From the NCBI RefSeq assembly GCF_028769735.1, contig NC_088175.1, positions 7,998,001 to 8,062,000 of the forward strand: 64,000 nt of DNA, written 5' to 3'. Of this stretch, positions 62,101 through 64,000 are shown piece by piece. The position numbers were made by a program, and so were the translations under genes. Source of the DNA: Zonotrichia leucophrys gambelii (lineage: Eukaryota; Chordata; Aves; Passeriformes; Passerellidae). The notes under the pieces are model-generated. The model was not told where the DNA came from, searched no databases, and saw only the letters and a program-made list of their open reading frames with translations. Position 1 is the stretch's first letter; every line of letters begins with the position of its first letter.

Positions 62101-64000
62101 TTGCAGCATTTTATAAAATAGATTTTAAAAGCCTTTGCTACTGTCAGTTACTCTGTGAATTTTAAAAGTATAACCTGAAGGTGTAATAAATACTGTGCAA
62201 CCTGATCTGAAGGGAACTTTAGGTAACTTACTGTAAATGCACGCACACACACATGATTCTTTCTAAATATATTGGCCTATTTACTATGGTAGTTACCTGT
62301 TTAAGACTTGCAGTTATATTAAGTAAAATAGTGTGCCTGGGCTAATACATTTTCAGAGAGCCTATTTGTTTTACTGAAGAATTTATTGCAGCAGTAATAA
62401 CTGTCAGAGTGAGAGCGTGGTTAAAGTGCTGGAGACAGGACCAACTGCAAAGGGTATCTATCAAACTATCGACTTCCTGCCAGCGGTGTTGTGAACTCTT
62501 TTGTCATAAACTCAAGCACCCAGAGTTGAAACCTCGATCAATGAAAGGGGAATCTGGTATCCAGCTCTTTTAGAGAGGGCACCTCTTCTGTTTGACCCAT
62601 TAGGACACAAATAACAGTTTTTATACAGTGCAGGTTTGATTTACAGCAAGCCTTTAGGTTACCTACTGACATTTATATTTTAAACCAAGTGAACAGCACT
62701 TGCCATCTGAAAGAGTTAAAGTCAGAGCTCCCAGATGCATTCTAGTAAACATTTTGCATTCTTGTAAAAACTTTTAGCTTCATAACTGGCAAATAGAAAT
62801 TTCACTACACTGTGCAGTTATTTACCATGTAGGATTTTATTTATTTTTCTTTCCCTTTTTTAAAATTTTTGTTTTTATTTTATTGCAGAAGAACCGTTTT
62901 TTGGTTTGTTGATAGCTAGGGCTTCACAGGTTTTGGTTTCTTAAAAATATGGACAGAAATTCAGCTCTAATTCAGTTTAAATATGTGCTTGCCAACTGGA
63001 GGCAGCTGGGTCAAGCTGTGTCACACTTTGCCTGCTTCTGAAGAGTTCCACTGGGGATTTAATTTTCAGATCAGTGCATTTGGTTGTTGGACGTGCAAAT
63101 CTATGTCAATGTCTTCTTCTCACCCTTCAGCTCTGACTAACCTGATGGGTTTTTCAAGTTGTGGACATTGTATATTTATCCAGGAAGTGTTCTGATAAGT
63201 TTCTTCCATGTGGCTGTCCCATGACTGGGAGAACAGGTGATGCTACCCAGGGCATTGCACACAGTGCAGGGCTGGACTGTGTGTCTCTCAGTGTGGCAAT
63301 GTGAGCTCTGAAGCCAGTGCTTCCCTGATGGCTTCCATACATTAGCAACTTTTAGCATGATCTTGATTCACACGGTGAAGTTTGGATATAAATGTTCTTC
63401 ACATTTTAGAGCTCCAGTAGGAGAGAGGGGCAAGCATCAACTTGGTTTGTCGGTGTTTGCAGCAGTCTATTTACTTTTTGGAGGCTTGGGGGAGGTGCTC
63501 AATTATATTATGCCTTTCATATGTGTTTCCTATTTTTACAAGGGGAAACTTTCATTTAAATCTGCAGTTCTGTTAGCTTGATCATTACGGTATCATTTCA
63601 ATATGTTTTGCTTCAGTGCAAACTTTAACAAATATGTTCCATTCTTCCACCAACAAGAAAAGTGGCCTTAGTAAATTGTTGTTCTCTGTGTGGTACAACA
63701 GCCTTTTACCTCAGAGAAAAACTTGCTTTGTGCCTTAGAAACAGAATTTTTTTCCTGGTAGGTGGCATTTTTTGTGCTATTTATCTAAAACAAGGTGCTG
63801 TATTGCAAAGAAGGAATTAAAAGTTTAGTGCATTCTGGATGCTATACAAAATACATTGACAGTTTTCATCTTTGCACATGACCATTTTCTTACATGCCAT
63901 AGTTCTTTTTTTAATTAAAAAAGAGTTCCTTCAGACATGGATGCTGCTTTTGAAACTGAGATGAATGTTTCACCTACGTCCTATGTAACACACTGACATG
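59151..64000. other. Gene-free unique sequence
   Basis: No recognised gene lies here. The frames around 59422-59954 (up to 133 codons) and 60128-60406 (92 codons) match nothing I know. The hairpin at 60507-60567 is the only strong structure. A short CA run lies near 62242-62255. From 61 kb to the end I see only AT-rich sequence with frequent stops. Confidence 0.65.
60507..60567. repeat. Perfect 17-bp-arm hairpin followed by a 9-bp hairpin
   Basis: TGGATCCTGCTTCTCCT (60507-60523) is followed after only two bases by its exact reverse complement (60526-60542). Immediately after it comes TGTCCCTCT (60543-60551), a 7-base loop and the exact reverse complement AGAGGGACA (60559-60567). A 17-bp perfect inverted repeat with a 2-bp spacer is not expected by chance in 64 kb. 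It may be a templated (inverted-duplication) mutation, a remnant of a foldback element or a structured RNA segment. The 2-base loop is too short for an ordinary microRNA precursor. Confidence 0.9.

Noticed and set aside
1..64000. Bacterial operons, CRISPR arrays, tRNA/rRNA genes, intact retroviral genes
   Set aside because: None seen: no regular spacer-repeat pattern, no tRNA cloverleaf noticed, no long coding frames, and no recognisable gag, pol or env region. The repeat content is that of a bird-like nuclear genome.

Overview
The window looks like vertebrate, most likely avian, nuclear DNA from a gene desert or a very long intron. The strongest evidence is four truncated CR1 LINE copies. 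They carry the typical bird CR1 3' end (a 'gaatggtttgggttggaaaggac'-like end seen in antisense) and recognisable remains of the CR1 reverse-transcriptase C-terminus on the minus strand. Recognised repeats are sparse (about 2 kb of CR1 in 64 kb), base composition is AT-rich and CpG-poor, and no long open frame matches a recognised gene. All of this fits a bird; a crocodilian or turtle cannot be excluded. There is no bacterial-type gene organisation, no tRNA or rRNA gene that I can see, and no CRISPR array.

Layout. 1-9058: unique AT-rich sequence with short homopolymers. 9059-9575: CR1 copy 1. 9576-27500: unique sequence with old repeat relics, one AT-rich possible enhancer (about 20.8-21.0 kb), a 178-codon unrecognised frame (22.2-22.8 kb) and a 58-bp imperfect tandem duplication (25.0 kb). 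27501-27780: CR1 copy 2. 27781-50610: unique sequence with a local CpG cluster (33.5-33.7 kb), a roughly 255-bp purine-only GGGA/GGAA microsatellite (36.7-36.9 kb), an ancient retroposon ending in (ATT)n (38.2 kb), a short membrane-helix-like frame (39.4-39.6 kb) and two possible regulatory blocks. 50611-51136: CR1 copy 3. 51137-58497: unique sequence with the best candidate coding exon (56120-56194) and a TA-rich microsatellite. 58498-59150: the longest CR1 copy, with a perfect 75-bp internal duplication. 59151-64000: unique sequence with a perfect 17-bp-arm hairpin at 60.5 kb.

No complete gene is supported. The one feature that looks like a protein-coding exon is the 75-nt (25-codon) segment at 56120-56194, with a good acceptor and a consensus donor on the plus strand. 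All four CR1 copies lie on the minus strand, which fits (but does not prove) an intron of a plus-strand gene. I did not recognise the encoded peptide. I found no convincing previously undescribed biological system. The items worth checking are the orphan exon, the double hairpin, the CpG cluster and a few short hydrophobic frames. All identifications come from reading the sequence; no database search or alignment was run.
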